Assembly (NCBI RefSeq): GCF_000378625.1
Contig: NZ_KB905168.1
Span: 124,001-188,000, forward strand
DNA from: Colwellia piezophila ATCC BAA-637
Lineage (GTDB): Bacteria; Pseudomonadota; Gammaproteobacteria; Enterobacterales; Alteromonadaceae
Length of the DNA: 64,000 nt
Direction of reading: 5' to 3'
Below the pieces are notes generated by a model. That model saw only the letters and a list, made by a program, of their open reading frames with translations, was not told where the DNA came from and ran no database searches. A program made the position numbers and the translations under genes. Of the stretch, positions 17,552 to 25,813 are shown piece by piece; position 1 is the first letter of the stretch; each line of letters starts with the position of its first letter.

Positions 17552-19660
17552 GTGTACCTATTTGAACCTTTAAAAGAACTTAGCTCTACTTATCTGTCAA
17601 AAGTACAAGTTGATTTACTTAAACACGCTTATATCGTTGCGCGTGATGCCCACGATGGCCAAATGCGCTCTAGCGGTGACCCTTATATTACCCACCCAGT
17701 TGCGGTAGCCCTTAATTTAGCACAGATGAACTTGGACCATGAAACCCTCATGGCCGCGTTATTACACGATGTTATTGAAGATACCGAAGTTACTAAAGAT
17801 GAATTAGCTGAACTTTTTGGTCATACCGTAGCTGAACTCGTTGAAGGCGTTAGTAAACTTGATAAATTAAAGTTTACTAACAAAGAAGAGATGCAAGCGG
17901 AAAATTTCCGTAAGATGGTACTTGCCATGGTGCAAGACATTCGTGTTATTTTAATCAAACTCGCCGATCGTACTCATAATATGCGCACCCTTGGTTCTTT
18001 ACGTCCTGATAAACGTCGCCGTATCGCCCGAGAAACCCTAGAAATTTATGCGCCAATAGCCAATCGCTTAGGTATTCATGATATAAAAAATGAACTCGAG
18101 CTATTGGGTTTTGAAGCACTTTACCCTATGCGTTCACGTGCGTTGAAATCAGCGGTAAAAAGCGCCCGCGGCAATCGTAAAGCAATTATTGATAACATAG
18201 AAAAAGAAATCGCTGCCCGCTTAAAAGAAAGCGGTATTGATGCACAGATAATTGGTCGAGAAAAGCACCTTTATTCCATTTACCGTAAAATGCTTAATAA
18301 AGAGTTGATGTTCAACGAAGTCATGGATATTTATGCCTTTCGCGTTATCGTCAATGAAAAAATAGACAACTGCTACCGTGCTTTAGGTGCTATGCACAAC
18401 CTATTCAAGCCTATTGAATCGCGTTTCAAAGATTACATCGCTATTCCAAAAACTAACGGCTACCAATCGCTGCATACCTCATTAATTGGCCCTCATGGTA
18501 TTCCGGTAGAAATTCAAATTCGTACCCAAGATATGGACCAAATGGCCGACAAAGGCGTGGCCGCGCATTGGCTCTATAAGCAAGACGGCGACAATGCGGG
18601 CACTACCGCACAAATGAAAGCCCGCCGCTGGATGCAAAGTTTATTAGAGCTGCAACAAAGTGCCGGTAGCTCTTTTGAATTTATTGAAAACGTTAAATCT
18701 GATTTATTCCCTGAAGAAATTTATGTCTTCACTCCTGATGGTCGTATTATTGAACTGCCCATGGGCGCTACCGCAATCGACTTTGCTTATGCAGTGCACA
18801 CTGACGTAGGTAATTCTTGTGTCGGCGTAAAAGTAGACCGCAAGCCATACCCAATGAGCCAACCGCTCGATTCTGGTCAAACTATTGAAGTGATTACTTC
18901 AGCGTCAGCAAGACCTAACGCTACCTGGCTTAACTTTGTGGTAACCGCCAAAGCTCGTTTGCAAATACGGACTTACCTGAGAAGTTGTGAAAAAGATGAA
19001 TCTCATGCACTAGGGTTACGTTTATTAAGTCACGCGCTTGGTAAAACGAAGATCGAAGATTTAGCACAAGAGAAAATTGATGAAGTGGTACAACAAAGTG
19101 GTAATGATAGTTTTGAGGGATTACTGACCAATATTGGTTTAGGTAATGCATTAAGTATAGGTATTGCCAGACAACTGACCGATGGTTTTACTGAAGATAA
19201 CAACTTAACCTCAACAGGCACTGGCGCCAAAATGCCGATAATGGGCACAGAAGGCATGTTAGTCAATTATGGTAAATGCTGCCGTCCTATTCCGGGCGAT
19301 GGTATCCTAGCCTATTTAAGCCCAGGTAAAGGTTTAATGGTCCATCAGCAAGGCTGTCGTAATATTAAAGGCCATGATCAAGGTAGCTTGTTCCCAGTAA
19401 AATGGGACAATGATATCGACAAAGAGTTTATTGCCAAATTACGCGTTGAGATTATTAATCATCAAGGTGCATTGGCGCTATTAACCAATGTTATCGCTAA
19501 ATGTGGCTCTAATGTGCACAGCTTAAATTCCGGTGAAAAAGAAGCAGGTTTATACGTAATAGACATGGAAATAACCTGTCGAGACCGTATTCATTTAGCC
19601 GATATTATTCGCAAAATTAAAGTAATGATTGATGTTCAACGCGTCATTCGAAATAAATAA
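17552..19660 (+). CDS. spoT: SpoT, bifunctional (p)ppGpp synthetase/hydrolase
   Basis: 702 residues, the E. coli SpoT length. It starts at GTG 17552 with GGAG six bases upstream. Domains in order: HD hydrolase (about 20-180, HD pair His72-Asp73 in ALLHDVIEDT), RelA/SpoT synthetase (about 235-345, with DIYAFRVIV and TNGYQSLHTS), TGS (about 385-445, YVFTPDGRIIELP), a conserved middle with CCRPIPGD, and a C-terminal ACT domain (about 630-702). The intact HD motif shows that it can hydrolyse ppGpp. It sets alarmone levels under carbon, iron and fatty-acid starvation. It is followed by a RidA gene and then trmH-recG. Confidence 0.97.
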   Translation: MYLFEPLKELSSTYLSKVQVDLLKHAYIVARDAHDGQMRSSGDPYITHPVAVALNLAQMNLDHETLMAALLHDVIEDTEVTKDELAELFGHTVAELVEGVSKLDKLKFTNKEEMQAENFRKMVLAMVQDIRVILIKLADRTHNMRTLGSLRPDKRRRIARETLEIYAPIANRLGIHDIKNELELLGFEALYPMRSRALKSAVKSARGNRKAIIDNIEKEIAARLKESGIDAQIIGREKHLYSIYRKMLNKELMFNEVMDIYAFRVIVNEKIDNCYRALGAMHNLFKPIESRFKDYIAIPKTNGYQSLHTSLIGPHGIPVEIQIRTQDMDQMADKGVAAHWLYKQDGDNAGTTAQMKARRWMQSLLELQQSAGSSFEFIENVKSDLFPEEIYVFTPDGRIIELPMGATAIDFAYAVHTDVGNSCVGVKVDRKPYPMSQPLDSGQTIEVITSASARPNATWLNFVVTAKARLQIRTYLRSCEKDESHALGLRLLSHALGKTKIEDLAQEKIDEVVQQSGNDSFEGLLTNIGLGNALSIGIARQLTDGFTEDNNLTSTGTGAKMPIMGTEGMLVNYGKCCRPIPGDGILAYLSPGKGLMVHQQGCRNIKGHDQGSLFPVKWDNDIDKEFIAKLRVEIINHQGALALLTNVIAKCGSNVHSLNSGEKEAGLYVIDMEITCRDRIHLADIIRKIKVMIDVQRVIRNK

Positions 19661-19776
19661 TGATCTCGCTTTACGCAACAATAACGGCAAGGTCTACGAC
19701 TGAACTCACAAAGATTAGCAAATAGAGCGATAAGCTCAAGTAATAGCAATCAGACTAAGTAACAACAGGAAGTTTT

Positions 19777-20166
19777 ATGAAAAGCATTATCAGTACAGAC
19801 AAAGCACCTAGCGCCATTGGCACTTATAGCCAAGCGGTAAAAGTAAACAATACTGTGTACTTATCAGGACAAATTCCTCTTATTGCCGAAACCATGGAAG
19901 TGGTTGAAGGTGACTTTTCCGCACAAGCCGAGCAAGTATTTAAAAACTTAGTTGCTGTCTGTGAAGCTGCCGGTGGTGAAATTAACGACATGGTAAAAGT
20001 TAATATTTTCCTAACGGACTTGAGTAACTTTGCCACTGTTAATGAAATTATGAGCCGTTACTTTACTCAGCCTTATCCAGCTAGAGCTGCAGTACAAGTA
20101 TCTAGATTGCCTAAAGATGTGGCCATCGAAATTGACGGTATCTTAGAACTTCCTAGCGTTAACTAA
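19777..20166 (+). CDS. RidA family enamine/imine deaminase
   Basis: 129 residues, the usual RidA length, with AACAGGAAG before the ATG. Hallmarks are [20 protein letters not shown] and [15 protein letters not shown], whose Arg103 corresponds to the catalytic Arg105 of E. coli RidA. The family hydrolyses reactive enamines such as 2-aminoacrylate released by PLP dehydratases, protecting PLP enzymes. It sits between spoT and trmH, where E. coli has no such gene. The same insertion is, as I recall, frequent in other gammaproteobacteria. Confidence 0.93.
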   Translation: MKSIISTDKAPSAIGTYSQAVKVNNTVYLSGQIPLIAETMEVVEGDFSAQAEQVFKNLVAVCEAAGGEINDMVKVNIFLTDLSNFATVNEIMSRYFTQPYPARAAVQVSRLPKDVAIEIDGILELPSVN

Positions 20167-20353
20167 AATAGGCATTATTAATACTATTGAATCGGCATTG
20201 TCTACGCTATATATTCAAGTCACTTATAGACATAAGCTCCCTGAATTCATAGCTTGACGGCTTTGCTTAAATAGCATTACTTTTGCCTATTGACACTGCT
20301 GTACCCGAGCTTTGATAAAGAGCCAAGCTAAAATTATTTAAAAGATTAAGAAA

Positions 20354-21061
20354 ATGACTCCAGAAAGATTAGCACGCATCAATTCCATGTTAGACAAACG
20401 CCAGCCAGATTTAACGATTTGCATGGAAGGTCTACATAAAAGCCATAATTTAGCCGCAGTTGTACGTACTTGTGATGCCATTGGTATTAGTGATGTTCAT
20501 GCAGTCTGGAAAAGTGAAGCTGCTGAAGTACGTGGTGGCAGCGCTGCCGGCAGCCAGAACTGGATTGACGTGCATAACTATCATAAAACAGCGGATGCTA
20601 TTGCCGCCCTAAAAGCACAGGGCATGCAAATATTGGTGACCAATTTGTCTGATACTGCGGTTAATTTTACCGAAATTGATTATACCAAACCAACCGCGAT
20701 TATTTTAGGGCAAGAAAAATTTGGTACCTCTGATATTGCGCTAGAGCTTGCCGACCAAGACATTATGATTCCTATGGTTGGCATGGTGCAATCATTAAAT
20801 GTATCTGTTGCTTGTTCGGTTGTTTTATACGAGGCACAGCGCCAACGTCAATTAGCCGGTATGTATGATCAACCTCGCTTGAGTCATGAGCGTCGTCAGC
20901 GTACTTTATTTGAAGGTGGTCATCCTATCTTTGCCGAAGCCTGTCAGCGTAAAGGTTTACCTTACCCTGAAATTGATGAAGCCGGTCAAATTGTCGCGGA
21001 TGAGCTATGGTGGCAAAAAATGCAAATGAACAAAAAAGCTTGGCAACATATTGATGATTAA
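20354..21061 (+). CDS. trmH: TrmH, tRNA (guanosine-18-2'-O)-methyltransferase
   Basis: 235 residues. SPOUT-class knot motifs are present: EGLHKSHNLAAVVRTCDA (motif 1, with the catalytic Arg), AIILGQEKFG (motif 2) and MVQSLNVSVACSVVLYEA (motif 3). The C-terminal extension HERRQRTLFEGGHP is TrmH-specific and binds tRNA. The enzyme 2'-O-methylates G18 in the D-loop using S-adenosylmethionine. It lies 16 bases upstream of recG, the same pairing as in E. coli, so the two are probably co-transcribed. Confidence 0.95.
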   Translation: MTPERLARINSMLDKRQPDLTICMEGLHKSHNLAAVVRTCDAIGISDVHAVWKSEAAEVRGGSAAGSQNWIDVHNYHKTADAIAALKAQGMQILVTNLSDTAVNFTEIDYTKPTAIILGQEKFGTSDIALELADQDIMIPMVGMVQSLNVSVACSVVLYEAQRQRQLAGMYDQPRLSHERRQRTLFEGGHPIFAEACQRKGLPYPEIDEAGQIVADELWWQKMQMNKKAWQHIDD

Positions 21062-21077
21062 GCACTAGGATCCTAGC

Positions 21078-23171
21078 ATGCCATTGGAAGCGTTAAGCCA
21101 ATTATCACAAGTACCTTTGAGTTCACTCAAAGGTGTCGGACCTAGTCTCACTGAAAAATTAGAGAAAATAGGCTTGCTGTCAGTGCAAGATATGCTCTTT
21201 CATTTACCGCTACGTTATGAAGATAAAACCCGCATTACCACAGTGCGTGATTTATTAGTCGGTACTTCAACCAATATCATTGGTGAAATTACCGATAGCC
21301 AGATCACTCACGGTAAACGCCGCATGCTAGTGGTAACACTTCATGATGGCACTGGTAGTATTCAACTGTGTTTTTTCAGCTTCTCCGCCAGTCAAAAAAA
21401 TAGCTTAGCCATTGGTAAAAATATTCGCTGTTATGGTGAAGTCAAACGCGGTCCCCGTGGTTATCAAATTGTGCACCCTGAATACAAAGCTCTGGATGAC
21501 GATAGAGCCTTAACATCCGTTGAAGAAACGCTCACGCCTGTTTATCCAAGTACTGATGGCCTTAGACAAGTTTCCTTACGAAGCTTAACCGAGCAAGCCT
21601 TAATTCGATTACAACGCGGCCAAGTAGAAGAATTACTGCCCAACAATATTTTTAACGAAAAGTACTCTCTTAGTGATGCCTTAGCGATTATCCATCGCCC
21701 GCCACCTGATGTTTCAATAGAACAATTAGAGCAAGGTCGTCATCCCGCCCAGCAACGATTAATTAAAGAAGAGTTACTAGCCCACAACTTGAGCATGTTA
21801 AAGCTCAGACAAAATAGTGATGTTCATGATGCCATAGCATTATTGGGTGATGAGCAAGTTAGCAAAAAATTTCTTGCTGCATTGCCCTTTTCGCCAACGA
21901 ACGCGCAAGCGCGTGTTGTTGATGAAATAAAAACTGACTTGGCTAAAAGCCAACCGATGATGCGTTTAGTGCAAGGCGATGTTGGCTCAGGAAAAACGTT
22001 AGTGGCAGCCTTGGCGGCCTTAACCTCCATTAGTGACGGCTATCAAGTTGCCCTGATGGCGCCTACTGAAATCCTTGCCGAGCAACATGCTATTAATTTT
22101 GCTAACTGGTTTACTCCGCTAGGTATCAATGTTGGTTGGTTAGCTGGAAAAACTAAAGTCAAAGCCAAAAGAGAAGCCCTTGAGAAAATGGCTAGTGGCG
22201 AAATGCAAATGGTGATTGGCACCCATGCGCTCTTTCAAGCCGATGTAGTCTTTAAAAATATGGCTTTGGTTATTATTGATGAGCAACACAAATTTGGTGT
22301 CCATCAACGTTTAACGTTACGTGAAAAAGGTGTTTTTGATAATAAATATCCGCACCAATTGATCATGACAGCAACACCAATTCCACGTACTTTATCGATG
22401 ACTGCCTATGCGGATTTAGACTCCTCAATTATTGATGAATTACCTCCTGGTCGAACACCAATAAACACTGTGGCTCTCCCTGATTCACGCCGTGGAGACG
22501 TTATTGAACGTATTCGACAAGGTTGTGTTAATGATGGCAGGCAGGCGTATTGGGTTTGTACCTTAATTGAAGAGTCAGAAGTACTTCAATGCCAAGCCGC
22601 TGAAGACACAGCAATTTTATTAGCAGAACAATTACCTGAATTGAACATTGGCTTAGTCCATGGCCGTATGAAGGCTGTTGAAAAACAAGCCGTGATGGAT
22701 GCCTTCAAAGCCGGTGATTTACACTTATTGATTGCCACTACAGTGATTGAAGTTGGCGTTGATGTACCTAACGCCAGCTTAATGGTGATTGAGAACCCCG
22801 AGCGTTTAGGTTTAGCGCAACTACACCAGTTACGTGGCCGTGTTGGTCGTGGCTCGGTTGCCTCTTTTTGCGTGTTATTATATAAAGCACCACTGTCAAA
22901 GACCGCCGTCAAACGCTTAAAAGTATTACGTGAAAGTAATGATGGTTTTGTGATTGCCGAAAAAGATCTTGAAATTCGTGGTCCGGGTGAATTATTAGGC
23001 ACTAGGCAAACGGGTCTTGCTGATCTTAAAATTGCCGACCTAGTACGTGACGGTTACTTAATCCCCGAAATAAAACAACAGGCGTACCTCTTATCACGCC
23101 AATATCCTGAATGTGCGCAAGCACTCATTCAACGTTGGTTAGGCAATAAAGAGCGCTACTCCAACGCTTAA
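21078..23171 (+). CDS. recG: RecG, ATP-dependent branch-migrating DNA helicase
   Basis: 697 residues. The N-terminal wedge/OB domain occupies about 1-190 (LSSLKGVGPSLTEKL; RYEDKTRI). Helicase domain 1 has Walker A GDVGSGKT at 300-307 and DEQH with Asp401. Helicase domain 2 includes VHGRMKAVEK, TTVIEVGVDVPNA and the Q/RGRVGRG motif HQLRGRVGRG. The RecG-specific TRG-type end GPGELLGTRQTG follows. It regresses stalled forks and migrates Holliday junctions and R-loops. It is the last gene of the spoT-trmH-recG run. Confidence 0.97.
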   Translation: MPLEALSQLSQVPLSSLKGVGPSLTEKLEKIGLLSVQDMLFHLPLRYEDKTRITTVRDLLVGTSTNIIGEITDSQITHGKRRMLVVTLHDGTGSIQLCFFSFSASQKNSLAIGKNIRCYGEVKRGPRGYQIVHPEYKALDDDRALTSVEETLTPVYPSTDGLRQVSLRSLTEQALIRLQRGQVEELLPNNIFNEKYSLSDALAIIHRPPPDVSIEQLEQGRHPAQQRLIKEELLAHNLSMLKLRQNSDVHDAIALLGDEQVSKKFLAALPFSPTNAQARVVDEIKTDLAKSQPMMRLVQGDVGSGKTLVAALAALTSISDGYQVALMAPTEILAEQHAINFANWFTPLGINVGWLAGKTKVKAKREALEKMASGEMQMVIGTHALFQADVVFKNMALVIIDEQHKFGVHQRLTLREKGVFDNKYPHQLIMTATPIPRTLSMTAYADLDSSIIDELPPGRTPINTVALPDSRRGDVIERIRQGCVNDGRQAYWVCTLIEESEVLQCQAAEDTAILLAEQLPELNIGLVHGRMKAVEKQAVMDAFKAGDLHLLIATTVIEVGVDVPNASLMVIENPERLGLAQLHQLRGRVGRGSVASFCVLLYKAPLSKTAVKRLKVLRESNDGFVIAEKDLEIRGPGELLGTRQTGLADLKIADLVRDGYLIPEIKQQAYLLSRQYPECAQALIQRWLGNKERYSNA

Positions 23172-23265
23172 TAGGTAAAAATTAAGACAAAGTACTAAAC
23201 AAGCAAATTAACAATAACAAAAGCACCGCCATTTGAGTGCTACTAATAATAGAGTTTGCAAAATC

Positions 23266-24642
23266 ATGAAAATTACCCGACAACATTTTATTCCACTAGG
23301 CCCAGCTATTGCTTTTGGCTGTTATTTATTACTCGGTCACTTTGGTTTAGCAGATAAACCTGCCATAGCGGCAGCAATTACGTTGTTGACGGTAATATGG
23401 TGGGTAACTGAAGCGATCCCAATTCCTGCCACCTCGTTAGTACCCTTTGCCTTGTTGCCCTTGTTTGGTGTTGTCGATCACAAAACAGTGGCCTCCGCAT
23501 TAGGCAGCCATGTCATCCTATTATTGATGGGCGCTTTTATGCTTTCAACGGCATTAGTCAAAAGTGGTGCTCATGAACGTATGGCGGTTTACATGGTGCG
23601 TCTGGTCGGTGTTTCCAGTGGCAGGCGTTTAGTATTTGGCTTTATGTTGGCAACCGCTACTTTAAGCATGTGGATTTCTAACACCGCTTCAACGTTAATA
23701 ATGCTACCTATTGCGCTAGCGATTTTAAGCCATGTGAATAATAGAAAACTAAAAGTAGCCCTGATACTGGGTATTGCCTATTCCGCTTCGGTTGGTGGTA
23801 TTGGTACTCCTATTGGTACACCGCCTAATGTCATTTTTATGGGTATTTATGAAGAAACTACCGGTCGTGAGTTTGGTTTTTTAGAGTGGATGAAAATTGG
23901 CGTACCTGTAGTATTAATTTCTATTCCATTAATGGCGCTTTGGTTAACACGTTCAATCACTTTAGATGAAAAAATTGAATTACCGACCTTGCCTAAGTGG
24001 CGCAGTGAAGAAAAGCGCACCTTAATTATATTTGGCCTCACTGCCCTTGCCTGGATCACTCGCGGCGCACCATTTGGCGGTTGGAGTGGCTTTTTTGAGG
24101 TCTCTATTGCCGGTGACAGCACAGTGGCACTGTCTGCTGTAGTCATTATGTTTATGACACCTAATGGGAAAGGTGGCCGTATTCTAGACTGGCATACCGC
24201 TAAAGAAATACCTTGGGGCATGTTATTACTCTTTGCTGGCGGCATTGCCCTGGCCAAAGGTTTTACCGCTTCAGGCTTAAGCACCATGCTCGGCCAATGG
24301 CTATCATCACTGGCCAATTTACCTATGATAGCAATGGTGTTAATTATTTGCTTAGTGGTGACCTATGTAACCGAGATCACCAGCAATACCGCCACAGCAA
24401 CGCTATTAATGCCGATATTAGCCGTTGTTGGTATCAGTGTCGGTGTTGATCCTGCCATCTTTATGATTCCAGCTGCTATGGCTGCCAGTTGTGCCTTTAT
24501 GCTGCCAGTGGCGACAGCGCCTAATGCTATTGCTTATGGCACGGGTGAAATAGAGATCAAAGATATGGTGATTGAAGGCGCACTGTTAAGTTTGGTAGTT
24601 TCATGCGTTGTTGCCGGGGTAACTTTTTTGTTCTTACATTAA
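23266..24642 (+). CDS. DASS (SLC13) family sodium:dicarboxylate symporter
   Basis: 458 residues from the ATG at 23266. The frame continues up to a TTG at 23233 without a ribosome site, and MKITRQHFIPLGPAIAFG is the more natural start. It has 11 or more hydrophobic segments. Two SNT-type substrate/sodium motifs are present: SNTAST (near 145-150) and TSNTAT (near 381-386). The family signature TPIGTPPNVIF lies near residue 185. DASS transporters carry succinate, malate, fumarate or related anions with sodium across the inner membrane. It appears monocistronic. The substrate cannot be settled from sequence. Confidence 0.9.
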   Translation: MKITRQHFIPLGPAIAFGCYLLLGHFGLADKPAIAAAITLLTVIWWVTEAIPIPATSLVPFALLPLFGVVDHKTVASALGSHVILLLMGAFMLSTALVKSGAHERMAVYMVRLVGVSSGRRLVFGFMLATATLSMWISNTASTLIMLPIALAILSHVNNRKLKVALILGIAYSASVGGIGTPIGTPPNVIFMGIYEETTGREFGFLEWMKIGVPVVLISIPLMALWLTRSITLDEKIELPTLPKWRSEEKRTLIIFGLTALAWITRGAPFGGWSGFFEVSIAGDSTVALSAVVIMFMTPNGKGGRILDWHTAKEIPWGMLLLFAGGIALAKGFTASGLSTMLGQWLSSLANLPMIAMVLIICLVVTYVTEITSNTATATLLMPILAVVGISVGVDPAIFMIPAAMAASCAFMLPVATAPNAIAYGTGEIEIKDMVIEGALLSLVVSCVVAGVTFLFLH

Positions 24643-24796
24643 CGCTATCAAGGCACTTAATCGATGACAGATTAATTAAGTTAAATAGGGGAAAAAAATC
24701 CAACTAGCGGCTAAAGTTAAAGGTAATAAGTAGCAAGATGAGATGACTTACTATGTTATCTATTAGACGTTCAAGCACACTAATATCCTTTGCCTT

Positions 24797-25762
24797 ATGA
24801 CAAGGTCAAATGCACAGAACAAAATTATTTATGTTATTGTTTTTATGACATATTTAATATTTACTTCTGTGGTACAAGCTGACAATAATGTAGAAAAATT
24901 AAGCGTTAGTTATTACCTCGAAGGCCAAAAACACATCGTTTATGGTGAAAAAACACCTCAGGGTTATCGCTTCAATGCTGATTCGGAAAAAGTATTACAT
25001 CTAGCAAGCTCAAATTGGCCACCTTACATTAGTGAAGATCTTTGCAATAGAGGTTGGATATTTCAATTTGCTGTCGCCATACTCGCCAGTAAAGGCTACC
25101 AGGTAAATATTCACTTTTTTCCTTGGGCACGATCGGTAAAAATCGTTGAACAGGGAGAAATGGACATATTATTCCCTGCCTATTACATAGACAAAAAGGC
25201 CCCTTCTGATTATGACTTAGGAAAAACTCGTCGAGAACTTTTGGCCTTGTCCAATGCCTTTTCTGGTGGCAGTGTCGCGTTAGTACAACGTAAAGGCGGA
25301 CAGTTAACTTTAGATGCCGGCTTATCTGTGCTCAATGGCAAAATGATTGGCGTGATACGCGGCTATCAAAATACTCAAGAATTTGATGCCATGATGGCTG
25401 CGAAAATGTTTTCAATTGCACAAGCTGCTGATGAATTACAGTTAGTTAAATTACTAGTCGCCAATCGTGTTGATCTTATTATTGGCGATCCTAAAGTTTT
25501 TACCTTTAGCGTGAACGTGGCTAACTTATCAACGCTTGAAAAACAGCATTTACTTGAGGGAATGGAACTGGTGCAGCCCGCTTTACAATACCATCCGTTA
25601 TATTTTGTTATCAGTAAGAAGTCAGCTGGGCACCAGCAAATACTCCGTGATATCAATATAGCCATTAGCCTATTTGAGAAAAGTGGTGAAATAGATCGAT
25701 TAATCAGTGCTGGCTATCAATGCTCAAAAAATAATGAGGAGCACAATGAAAAAAGCCATTAG
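24797..25762 (+). CDS. Periplasmic solute-binding protein, family 3 type, orphan
   Basis: 321 residues. The N-terminal segment to about VVQA (residue 28) is a signal peptide. The body resembles SBP_bac_3 proteins: LHLASSNWPPYISED, GWIFQFAVAILASKGYQVNIHFFPWARSVKIVEQGEMDILFP and GVIRGYQN. Such proteins bind amino acids or similar solutes for ABC importers. No permease or ATPase is adjacent, and many marine orphan copies probably act in sensing or have unknown roles. The first 60 residues before the domain are unusual. The C-terminus overlaps the polA terminator hairpin on the opposite strand. Confidence 0.75.
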   Translation: MTRSNAQNKIIYVIVFMTYLIFTSVVQADNNVEKLSVSYYLEGQKHIVYGEKTPQGYRFNADSEKVLHLASSNWPPYISEDLCNRGWIFQFAVAILASKGYQVNIHFFPWARSVKIVEQGEMDILFPAYYIDKKAPSDYDLGKTRRELLALSNAFSGGSVALVQRKGGQLTLDAGLSVLNGKMIGVIRGYQNTQEFDAMMAAKMFSIAQAADELQLVKLLVANRVDLIIGDPKVFTFSVNVANLSTLEKQHLLEGMELVQPALQYHPLYFVISKKSAGHQQILRDINIAISLFEKSGEIDRLISAGYQCSKNNEEHNEKSH

Positions 25763-25784
25763 GCGAATTAACGCTTAATGGCTT
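25749..25784 (-). terminator. Terminator of polA overlapping the end of the convergent gene
   Basis: On the minus strand, AAGCCATTA (25784-25776) pairs with TAATGGCTT (25761-25753) and runs into six T residues (25754-25749). It lies 30 bases after the polA stop and partly within the 3' end of the solute-binding protein gene. Confidence 0.75.
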
Positions 25785-25813
25785 AGTTTACTAAGTCTAA
25801 TTATTTTTACTAA

